NCBI RefSeq assembly: GCF_002607855.1
Contig: NZ_AWQQ01000007.1
Span: forward strand, 35,567-55,321
DNA length: 19,755 nt
Reading direction: 5' to 3'
Origin: Desulforamulus profundi
GTDB lineage: Bacteria; Bacillota_B; Desulfotomaculia; Desulfotomaculales; Desulfotomaculaceae
Shown here: positions 6,396 to 12,819 of the stretch, piece after piece
Layout of the letters: the number at the start of each line of letters is the position of its first letter
How positions within the stretch are numbered: position 1 is the stretch's first letter
The notes under the pieces: generated by a model
Databases searched by the model: none
The model's input: only the letters and a program-made list of their open reading frames with translations
What the model was told of the DNA's origin: nothing
Translations under genes and position numbers: made by a program

Positions 6396-6449
6396 TTTTT
6401 TTCGTTTTATGGGGATCACCTTGGTCTTCTTCTTTTTTCAGAAGTTGGT

Positions 6450-6542
6450 TTAAACCAATGCGACATGGGGAATGGCAAACTCCTGTGTAGTACCGAAATG
6501 TTCATTGACCCACCCGCTTTTTGCCGGCATGGCGATTTTCAT
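6450..6542 (-). CDS. Truncated NifX/ORP-like small ORF
   Basis: A 30-codon frame, starting MKIAMPAKSGWVNEHFGTTQ, which is the exact opening of NifX/NifB-C-terminal/ORP-type iron-molybdenum cofactor carrier proteins ('MKIAxPxxxGxVxxHFGxxxeF'). It has an excellent ribosome binding site (AAAGGAGGAG) 8 bases upstream, so the start looks genuine. It ends after 30 residues where the family normally continues to about 110. No other frame downstream resembles the missing part. It overlaps the end of the zinc-ribbon gene in a different frame. It is probably a deletion remnant of a second NifX-like gene at the end of the operon. Confidence 0.55.
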   Translation of the reverse strand: MKIAMPAKSGWVNEHFGTTQEFAIPHVALV

Positions 6543-6699
6543 CTGATACTCCTCCTTTATTTGTATCGTTGCTGTTTTCATTGGCAGGTTGTAAGTTTCC
6601 CCCGCAACTGCACCTGAGTGGTTTTAAACCTTTATGATACATGCGCAGGTATTCCACAATTTTTCCACACTGGCTGCATCGGAACCTTACTATACTCAT
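6502..6699 (-). CDS. Small zinc-ribbon protein
   Basis: A 65-residue protein with a zinc-ribbon-like arrangement: RCSQCGKIVEYLRMYHKG (CxxC), then LRCSCGGNL (CxC). The C-terminal 25 residues are polar and unstructured in appearance and are partly translated from the ribosome binding site and start of the next frame, so the functional part is probably the first 40 residues. It begins within 2 bases of the preceding ATPase stop, behind TTAGGAG, and is clearly part of that operon. I do not recognise the family. A role as a metal-binding partner of the MinD-ferredoxin ATPases is inference from position only. Confidence 0.65.
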   Translation of the reverse strand: MSIVRFRCSQCGKIVEYLRMYHKGLKPLRCSCGGNLQPANENSNDTNKGGVSDENRHAGKKRVGQ

Positions 6700-6700
6700 A

Positions 6701-7561
6701 CTATACTCCTAACAAAAGGGTAACCTGGTGCCAGAGATCCCTAATTACAGAAGCCGCCTCGTTTTCTTCTATTTGGGTAACCGGCCTCCCCCGTAACAGA
6801 GACTGCGACAGAGCCTGGTTATAAGGAATTTTGCCTATCACCGGAACCCCGAGTTTGCAGGCGGAGGTTTCTATCTCCCTGCAGTTCTCTTCATCTAAAT
6901 CATACTTATTAATACAAACGGCAGTAACACAGCCAAATGTGGCAGCCACCCGGAGAATCCTTTCCATATCATGCAGTCCGGACCGGGTAGGCTCCGTAAC
7001 TATTAGGGCCATATCAGTACCCGCCAGGCAAGAGATAACGGGGCAGCCAATACCCGGTGGTCCGTCGCTGATAATGAGAGGCATATTTCTATCAGCAGCA
7101 ATCTCCCTGGCCTTTTTGCGAACTACATTCACGAGAAGTCCGGAATTTCCTTCAGCAATGCCCAGCTTGGCGTGCACCATTGGTCCCCACTGAGTTTCCG
7201 ACACATGCCAGTGGCCGGATAAATGTTCTTTAAGCTGCACCGCTCCCGAGGGACAAACCTGGTAGCACAGGCCGCAGCCTTCACAGGCATAGGGATTCAC
7301 CTGGTTGTCATTGATGGCAGAAAACCTGCATAATTCCTCACAGGTACCGCACTTCGAGCACAGGTCAGAGGATATGTGGGCCTTTATTCCGCCTATAAAA
7401 GGATGGGTTTCTTTTATATCCGGCTTTAATATCAGGTGCAGGTTTGCGGCGTCCACGTCGCAGTCGCAGATGACAGCTTTGCCTGAGAGGGTGGCAAAAG
7501 AACCCAGGATGCTGGTCTTGCCAGTTCCTCCTTTGCCGCTGATAACCGTTAGCTCTTTCAT
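6701..7561 (-). CDS. MinD-type ATPase with inserted ferredoxin domain (second copy)
   Basis: A 286-residue member of COG1149, P-loop ATPases of the MinD/ParA class with a two-cluster ferredoxin inserted after the first quarter. The deviant Walker A motif SGKGGTGKTS is at residues 8-17. Two [4Fe-4S] motifs follow: CSKCGTCEELCRFSAI and CEGCGLCYQVCPSGAV. The switch/Walker B block is LIISDGPPGIGCPV. In Desulfovibrio, two such proteins (DVU2103/DVU2104) are encoded with the orange protein (ORP) and Mrp and form part of the ORP complex. Its start overlaps the stop of the other ATPase gene by 4 bases (ATGA), so the pair is translationally coupled and may form a heterodimer. Role here: probably ATP-dependent transfer or assembly of an Fe-S or Mo-containing cluster. 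Confidence 0.9.
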   Translation of the reverse strand: MKELTVISGKGGTGKTSILGSFATLSGKAVICDCDVDAANLHLILKPDIKETHPFIGGIKAHISSDLCSKCGTCEELCRFSAINDNQVNPYACEGCGLCYQVCPSGAVQLKEHLSGHWHVSETQWGPMVHAKLGIAEGNSGLLVNVVRKKAREIAADRNMPLIISDGPPGIGCPVISCLAGTDMALIVTEPTRSGLHDMERILRVAATFGCVTAVCINKYDLDEENCREIETSACKLGVPVIGKIPYNQALSQSLLRGRPVTQIEENEAASVIRDLWHQVTLLLGV

Positions 7562-8406
7562 CCGGACACCTCCCTGGCTACCTGCTGGTACAGACCAATG
7601 AATTTTTCAGCCCAGACAGGGTTACTTTTGACAAGGGGTATACCTCTGGCGTACGCCCGGGCAATTTCTGTGTGCAGAGGGATACGCATTAAAATGTTTA
7701 ATCCCTTCTCCTGGCAGTAATGATCAATCAAATCGTTACCAGGCACATCTCTATTAATGATTACACCGCAGGGGACTTTAAGAACCTCAAGCATATCTAC
7801 TGCCAGCGACAGATCATTTAATCCAAAGGGAGTGGGCTCAGTTACCAGAATACAGTAGTCCGTCCCCTCAACAGCAGCCATCACCGGGCAGGAACTGCCG
7901 GGCGGACCGTCGATAACAGTAACAACACCCTTCTCCGCCGTATTTCTTACTGCCTTAATAACCGGGGGACTGGCGTGTACGCCAAGATTTAATCGGCCGG
8001 TAACTAATTTCAAATCACCAGACTGGCTTACGTGAACCGTTCCCACTTCTCTGGGGGCAGGCACCAGGGCTCCGGTTGGGCAGAGGTGCCAGCAAGCACT
8101 GCAGCTATGACAGACATCCGGGAAAATAACGAGGGTATTTTTCAACAAGGCAATAGCGTTAAAACGACAAACCTCCGCACATCTCCCACAGTACCGGCAT
8201 TTATCATAATCGATCTTAGGAATAGGTAAGCTGACATTATGTTTACTAACAGGTTCTTGTTCGATGAAAAGGTGGACGTTGGGTTCTTCCACGTCGCAAT
8301 CCAGCAGTTGAACAGGCCTGTGCTTATTCAGGATAGATAAGGCCAGGCTGGTGGCAACCAGGGTTTTGCCGGTTCCTCCTTTGCCGCTGGCTACAGAGAT
8401 GTTCAT
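7558..8406 (-). CDS. MinD-type ATPase with inserted ferredoxin domain (first copy)
   Basis: A 282-residue paralogue of the gene that follows it. Walker A is ASGKGGTGKTLV near residues 6-17, then DCDVEEPNVHLF. The inserted ferredoxin has CRYCGRCAEVCRFNAI and CHSCSACWHLCPTGAL, eight Cys for two [4Fe-4S] clusters. The Walker B/switch block is VVTVIDGPPGSSCPV. It starts with an ATG at 8406, 11 bases after the end of the NifX/ORP-like gene. All family motifs are intact, so it should be an active ATPase. Together with Mrp, NifX/ORP and the second ATPase it makes up the core gene set of the Desulfovibrio ORP locus, which suggests a shared function in metal-sulfur cluster handling. Confidence 0.92.
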   Translation of the reverse strand: MNISVASGKGGTGKTLVATSLALSILNKHRPVQLLDCDVEEPNVHLFIEQEPVSKHNVSLPIPKIDYDKCRYCGRCAEVCRFNAIALLKNTLVIFPDVCHSCSACWHLCPTGALVPAPREVGTVHVSQSGDLKLVTGRLNLGVHASPPVIKAVRNTAEKGVVTVIDGPPGSSCPVMAAVEGTDYCILVTEPTPFGLNDLSLAVDMLEVLKVPCGVIINRDVPGNDLIDHYCQEKGLNILMRIPLHTEIARAYARGIPLVKSNPVWAEKFIGLYQQVAREVSG

Positions 8407-8417
8407 GTGCTCACTCC

Positions 8418-8777
8418 CTAACTACCGTGTGGGCCGACATTGGCTGATGCAGCCTCGGTCAGGAGACCCTTTTTGTAGCGCTCCGTCATGTCTTTTACCT
8501 TGCCGGAAGCTCCTGTGTATACCTTTATACCTGCTGCCTTCAGGGCAGTAAAGGCGTTAGGGCCAACATTACCGGTGATCACCGCCTGTACCCGGTGTTC
8601 GTTCAATAAGCTGGCAGTAGCAATCCCAGCCGCTCCCGGAGAAAAACGGCCGGTATTTTCAATGGCTGAATATTCACCTGTACCGCTGTCATAAAGAACA
8701 AAGTACTCGCACCTTCCCAGGCGTGGATTAACCTCACTGTCCGGGTTTTTGCCAAAAGCAGAAACGGCTATTAGCAT
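8418..8777 (-). CDS. NifX/ORP-like Mo-Fe cluster-binding protein
   Basis: A protein of about 119 residues of the NifX/NifB-C/VnfX superfamily, which also contains the Desulfovibrio orange protein ORP, carrier of a Mo-Cu-sulfide cluster. Blocks visible are MLIAVSAFGKNPDSEVNPRL, the GRCEYFVLYD strand, and AVITGNVGPNAFTALKAAGI near residues 68-87, typical of the fold. The single Cys (in GRCEYF) sits at the position where many relatives have HFG. I start at the ATG at 8777; a GTG three codons upstream (8786) also follows AAGGAG but only 3 bases away and overlaps the preceding stop. It stands directly upstream of two MinD-ferredoxin ATPases, the same arrangement as in ORP-type loci. Which metal it binds cannot be told from sequence. 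Confidence 0.85.
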   Translation of the reverse strand: MLIAVSAFGKNPDSEVNPRLGRCEYFVLYDSGTGEYSAIENTGRFSPGAAGIATASLLNEHRVQAVITGNVGPNAFTALKAAGIKVYTGASGKVKDMTERYKKGLLTEAASANVGPHGS

Positions 8778-8782
8778 ATTGC

Positions 8783-8965
8783 TCACTCACTCCTTATTCC
8801 TCTTGTTCCTCTTGCCGGGCAAAGTTTTTTCAACCGTCCACCCAAAAGCCCCAGGCATCGCCCTACGATTCCCGGTTCTCCTTTTCTTTTGAGAACCTGC
8901 CTGCAGCGTCCCCTCCTGTAACCGGTAATCGGCTGCTTACCAAAAAAGCTTCTATTCCGCCTCAC
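8783..8965 (-). CDS. Small basic protein in the ORP-like operon
   Basis: A 60-residue, Arg/Gly-rich protein starting with GTG at 8965 after GGGGTTACCG. The segment GKQPITGYRRGRC recalls the 'GPMTGRGxGxC' opening of DUF5320 proteins, small Gly/Arg-rich proteins often encoded next to NifX-like and MinD-ferredoxin genes. The match is short, so this is only a suggestion. It lies between mrp and the NifX-like gene in the same direction, 17 bases after mrp, and its stop abuts the next start. It could instead be a non-coding spacer that happens to be open. Confidence 0.45.
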   Translation of the reverse strand: MRRNRSFFGKQPITGYRRGRCRQVLKRKGEPGIVGRCLGLLGGRLKKLCPARGTRGIRSE

Positions 8966-8982
8966 CGGTAACCCCTCACTTA

Positions 8983-9824
8983 CTAGCTTACCTGGCTCTT
9001 AACTTTCAGCAGTTTCGGTATTTCTTCAAAGGCTTGTGTTTTAGCCTCTTCTACCAGACCGTTGTCGCACAGACGTGTAAACTCCGGATCAATGGGAAGA
9101 ACTTCCAAGACGGGTAATTCATCCAGAGTGTCCCCCTTTTGCAGGGCCTTGCCAAAAAGTTCAAACCTTTCCCCGCACCTGGGGCAGGTAGCATAAGCCA
9201 TGTTCTGTACATATCCCAGCAAGGGGGTCTCCATAATTCCGGCCATCCGAACGGCTTTCTTAACGATCATCGCAGCCAGGTCCTGTGGGGATGTGACCAC
9301 CACAATGCCGTCCACCGGGATTTGCTGCATTACAGTCAGGGGAACATCTCCGGTGCCGGGCGGCATATCAAGCAGGAGATAGTCCAGTTCACCCCAGTTC
9401 ACATCGGTCCAGAACTGCTTAACAGCACCGGCAAGAATAGGTCCCCGCCAGATAACGGTTCATCCTCCTTTTCCAGCAGCAGGTTTAAGGACATGATTTT
9501 AATACCGCTGCCACTGGTGGCAGGAAGCAAAAGACCCTGGTTGGGGGGTATCCTTTTCACCCCGAACATCTTCGGAATACTGGGGCCCGTAATGTCCGCA
9601 TCCAGAATGCCAACTTTATAGCCCATTCTCCTTAAATTAACGGCCATTAGCGCTGTTACAGAAGATTTGCCCACACCGCCTTTACCACTCATCACGGCAA
9701 TGACTCGACCGATCTTGCTCTGCCCACCGGGATAGAGTTTTGGCGGGGGACTGCATTTCTCTCCGCCGCAGGTACCCTCTTTCATTTCTCCACAACTTGA
9801 ACACTGGTTACTTTGGTTACTCAT
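8983..9824 (-). CDS. Mrp/NBP35 family Fe-S cluster carrier ATPase (apparent frameshift)
   Basis: Mrp/ApbC-type P-loop ATPase that binds and delivers a [4Fe-4S] cluster in the cytoplasm. The N-terminus is Cys-rich (CSSCGEMKEGTCGGEKC), then AVMSGKGGVGKSSVTALMAV (Walker A, about residues 45-52), DADITGPSIPKMFGV, and in the second part DYLLLDMPPGTGDVPLT (Walker B) and CPRCGERFELFG, the cluster-bridging CxxC. The frame breaks at about 9455: the first frame ends EDEPLSGGD..., while the other reads VIWRGPILAGAVKQFWTDV and then NWGELDYLLL. Restoring one base (CCGTT to CCGGTT) gives the expected EDEPVIWRGP and 280 residues, the normal length. It starts at ATG 9824 behind AAAGGAGGA and is the first gene of the ORP-like operon, as in Desulfovibrio where an Mrp is encoded next to ORP. 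Confidence 0.9.
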
Positions 9825-9929
9825 GGTCCATCCTCCTTTAAATGGAATAGTATTTGTTATGTACTGGCAGAAACCAAAAACCCCTGTTTTAAAACTACCA
9901 GAACAGCTTTACAGCTCGCCTATAAAGAG

Positions 9930-9983
9930 TTATTGACATCCGTTCAAAATCATATTATAGCTATTATGAACCAATGTCAATAA
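9930..9983. promoter_or_regulatory. mrp operon promoter inside a 54-bp imperfect palindrome
   Basis: TTATTGACATCCGTTCA (9930-9946) and TGAACCAATGTCAATAA (9967-9983) are inverted copies matching at 15 of 17 positions, 20 bases apart. On the reverse strand TTGACA (9975-9980) and TATAAT (9954-9959) are perfect sigma-A boxes with a short 15-base spacer (TAATAT at 17 is an alternative). The palindrome therefore covers the whole promoter and is probably the operator of an unknown regulator. The leader to the mrp start is about 120 nt. Confidence 0.7.
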
Positions 9984-10066
9984 AAAATAATAAAAAATAA
10001 AGAAAAATATTCGGTTATAATTAATGACAGTATTTGAAGATTGATAGGTCATTGTTTATTGGTGAA

Positions 10067-10103
10067 TTGAAGAAAGCCCCTTTCAAACCGGGGCTTTCTT
10101 CAA
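10067..10103. terminator. Terminator of the molybdoenzyme operon
   Basis: A perfect 14-bp stem, TTGAAGAAAGCCCC with GGGGCTTTCTTCAA, and a 9-base loop. It lies 14 bases beyond the stop of the GltD-like gene. U-tracts are interrupted on both strands, but the stem is strong. Confidence 0.8.
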
Positions 10104-10117
10104 GTTTCCAAGAACCG

Positions 10118-12273
10118 CTATACAATTCTCATTCCATAAATATTTTTCGACCAAATAAGCCGGGAACATTCGGGACATACCCTTTTTGTGGGATGTTCTT
10201 CACTATAATCATTCTCATTTTTATTCAAAATAAAGTTAATGTGTTTTTGGGTTGTAATTGGTTGATCGCACTCCTGGCATTTTATAAGCTCCAGACGGCT
10301 CATAAGACCCCCGCACATGCGCATTTCCCTAAACCCGTTTCTATCTTCCGCGGTGATGGCACCGGTGGGACAATTAATAGAACAGGTGCCGCAACCGATA
10401 CACTTTTCACCAGGGCGTAAAAAGTCGGTGAGCGGCTCCTCTTCCCTAACATAGCCCAACTGCAGGGCCCCGGCGCCAACCTGCTGTTGGCAGACCTCTA
10501 CACACCGGCCGCAGGCGATGCACATGTCGCAGCGCAGGCATCTGGCTGCCTCGGCAGCGGCCGCTTCCTTACTTACCGCTTGCATAATTTCCTCAAAGCT
10601 ATGTTGTTTGTCTTCCATATACAGGTCGTGTAATTTCACCTGGCCGGTCAGGGACTTCTGTTCCGCCGTTACAGGCATGGGGTTGATGCTTTTTCGTTTT
10701 AACGGGTATTGAATAGATGCCGACGGCTGCTCTCCCCGCAGGTAAGCATCAATAGCGGCAGCAGCTTGCTTGCCTGCGGCCATAGCCTTAACGGCGCTGG
10801 CCGGACCGGTAACCGCATCCCCGCCCGCAAAGACACCCGGCAGAGAGGTCTCCAGAGTCAGGGGGTCTACAGTTATGCGGTTTTTGGTCACCTCTACTCC
10901 TTCGAATTCCAGGTAGGAAAGGTCGGGCTGCTGGCCGGTGGCAAAGACCACCAGGTCTGCCGCCAGGTTATATTCCGAGCCCTCAACAGAAACCGGTTTG
11001 CGACGACCGCTGGCATCCGGTTCACTAAGTTTATTTTTTAAGCAGGTCAGGTGGGATACCTGTTCATTTTCACCAGCTACACTGACAGGGGACACCAGGA
11101 AGTCAAAAATGATTCCTTCATGCTCGGCGTCCACAATTTCTTCCACCAGGGCCGGCATCTCTTCCCTGGTGCGCCGGTAGACAATCCTTACCTCTGCAGC
11201 CCCAAGCCGTAGGGAAACCCGGGCAGCGTCAATGGCTACATTACCGCCACCCACCACCACCACTTTCTTGCCGCTCAGGTCCGGGGGTGTTTCTTTGTCT
11301 AAGAGTACCTGGTTAATCTCCTTTAAAAAGGTGATACCGTCATAAACGCCCCGGTATTGTTCAGCGCCTGCAATGGGAACGGAGCCCTGCCACGCGCCGG
11401 TGCCCAGGAAGACTGCGCTGTACCCTTCCTTGAGTAATTGCCGGATACCCTGTTCGCCTTTCACCGGACTGTTGACCCGAATCTCCACTCCCATAGACTT
11501 AATTCTGGCAATTTCATCCCGCAAAACCTGCCTGGGCAGCCGGTAGGGGGAATGCCATAGGCCAGCATGCCGCCCGGCTCGGGCATGGCTTCAAATACAG
11601 TCACCCCGTAGCCTCGTTTGGACAGAAAATAGGCGGCTGACAAACCCGCCGGACCGGCGCCAACCACAGCCACTCTTTGGCGGTACCTTCTGACAGGCAG
11701 GGTTGTAAAATCTTTGGACTGTTCTTTCGCTTCATCATAGGCCACCCTTTTTAAGGCGCAAATGGAAATGGCCTTATCCACCTTGGCACGCCGGCAGGCC
11801 CGTTCGCAGGGGTGCTCGCAAATGCGCCCCAGGGAGCCGGGCAGGGGCACGTCTTCCCTGATCAGTGCCAGGGCGTCACGATATTTCTCCATACCCACCA
11901 GTGCAACGTAATTAGGTATATCCAGTCCCGCAGGGCAGGCAGCCTGGCAGGGGGCCAGTATCAACCTGGCACATTCACCGGCAGGACAGACATGATTTTT
12001 TATGTGCACCAGGAATTCATCGCGGTTTTCCTGCAGATGTTTTATAACATCCCCGGCAACCGCCTGCCCTTGCCGGCACTGGCAGAAAACGCCTACCTGG
12101 CCAGCCAACCGGTCAATGAAGTCCAGGTCCCCCTGTTCTGCTGTACCGTTTTCTACCCTGTGAAGTTTCTCTAAAATCTGGTTAAAATGCCGCCGGCAAA
12201 CGCTGCAATATTCCCCTACCTGGAGAAAATCATTTATCAATTGGATTGTTTGTTTAACCTTGCATTTGGCCAT
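10118..12273 (-). CDS. GltD-like NAD(P)H oxidoreductase with Fe-S domains (apparent frameshift)
   Basis: Electron-transfer subunit of about 718 residues. The order is: an N-terminal NuoF-C-terminus-like domain (YCSVCRRHFNQILEKL ... VFCQCRQGQ ... RDEFLVHI), CPAGECARLI, the GltD Fe-S domain (CQAACPAGLDIPNYVAL, CEHPCERACRR), FAD motif VVGAGPAGLSAAYFL, NAD(P) motif VVGGGNVAIDAAR, a second FAD motif GVFAGGDAVTGPASAV, a two-cluster ferredoxin (CDMCIACGRCVEVC, CIGCGTCSINCPTGA) and a C-terminal zinc-ribbon-like CxxC pair. The frame breaks at the five-G run at 11546-11550. One more base restores GIPPYRLPRQVLRDEIARI, as in all GltD relatives. I start at ATG 12273, 10 bases after AAGGA and 13 bases after the ferredoxin gene, not at GTG 12282. 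It probably passes electrons between NAD(P)H and the molybdoenzyme through the ferredoxin subunit. Confidence 0.9.
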
Positions 12274-12286
12274 TGTCAACACATCC

Positions 12287-12799
12287 TTATGAACAGGCTT
12301 CCCCGGAGATTAGCTCCTTGATAAATCTGACCCGCTTGGTATCGGGCAGGTTTTCGGTTGGTACAAGGTCCAGGCAGTCCGTTGGGCAAGCAGTTACACA
12401 GGCCGGTTTCAGTCCGGCGTCCAGACGGTCCTTACAGAAGTCACATTTGACTGCTTTCCCCTTTTTACTGTCCCACTGGGGAGCGCTCCAGGGGCAGGCC
12501 ATAATGCAGCTTTTGCAACCGGCGCAGCGTTCCTGTTCAATATAAATCACACCGTCGCTTTCCCGCTTTTGCATGGCTCCGTTGGGGCAGGCGGGTATAC
12601 ACCAGGGGTTGTCACAGTGGAAACAGGATAAAAAGACATAGTTCGCTTTATATCGTCCGTTTTCTTCAACGGGCCCTACTTCAATAACTTGGTTGGGCTT
12701 AGGTCCTACTCCCAGACCTTTGTTTATCTTGCACTGAACCTGGCAGCTGCGGCAGGAAATACACTTCTTCTCATCCTGAAACAGGTAGTATTTGCTCAT
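12287..12799 (-). CDS. Four-cluster ferredoxin subunit of the molybdoenzyme (PsrB/DmsB-like)
   Basis: A 170-residue DMSO/polysulfide-reductase-type iron-sulfur subunit with sixteen cysteines in the usual four groups: CISCRSCQVQC (residues 13-23), CFHCDNPWCIPACP, CAGCKSCIMACP and CDFCKDRLDAGLKPACVTAC. These bind four [4Fe-4S] clusters that wire the molybdopterin subunit to its electron partner. There is no signal peptide and no membrane-anchor gene in the operon, so the complex is cytoplasmic and the partner is most likely the GltD-like flavoprotein encoded next. It starts at ATG 12799 behind GGGAGGG, 20 bases after the catalytic subunit. Confidence 0.93.
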   Translation of the reverse strand: MSKYYLFQDEKKCISCRSCQVQCKINKGLGVGPKPNQVIEVGPVEENGRYKANYVFLSCFHCDNPWCIPACPNGAMQKRESDGVIYIEQERCAGCKSCIMACPWSAPQWDSKKGKAVKCDFCKDRLDAGLKPACVTACPTDCLDLVPTENLPDTKRVRFIKELISGEACS

Positions 12800-12819
12800 T
12801 AGAAAGACCCTCCCATTAA

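Larger units (their letters stand above)
6139..6449. other. Intergenic region with gntR promoter and operators
   Basis: About 310 bases between the end of the ORP-like operon and gntR. From right to left it holds a palindromic operator-like site (6382-6395), a hairpin (6344-6376), about 130 bases in which I see nothing distinct, and the gntR promoter with a second operator. No coding region is supported. Confidence 0.6.

Noticed and set aside
10034..10420. Forward-strand 128-codon frame at the end of the GltD-like gene
   Set aside because: It spans the terminator hairpin and the antisense of a ferredoxin domain, so it is a shadow.
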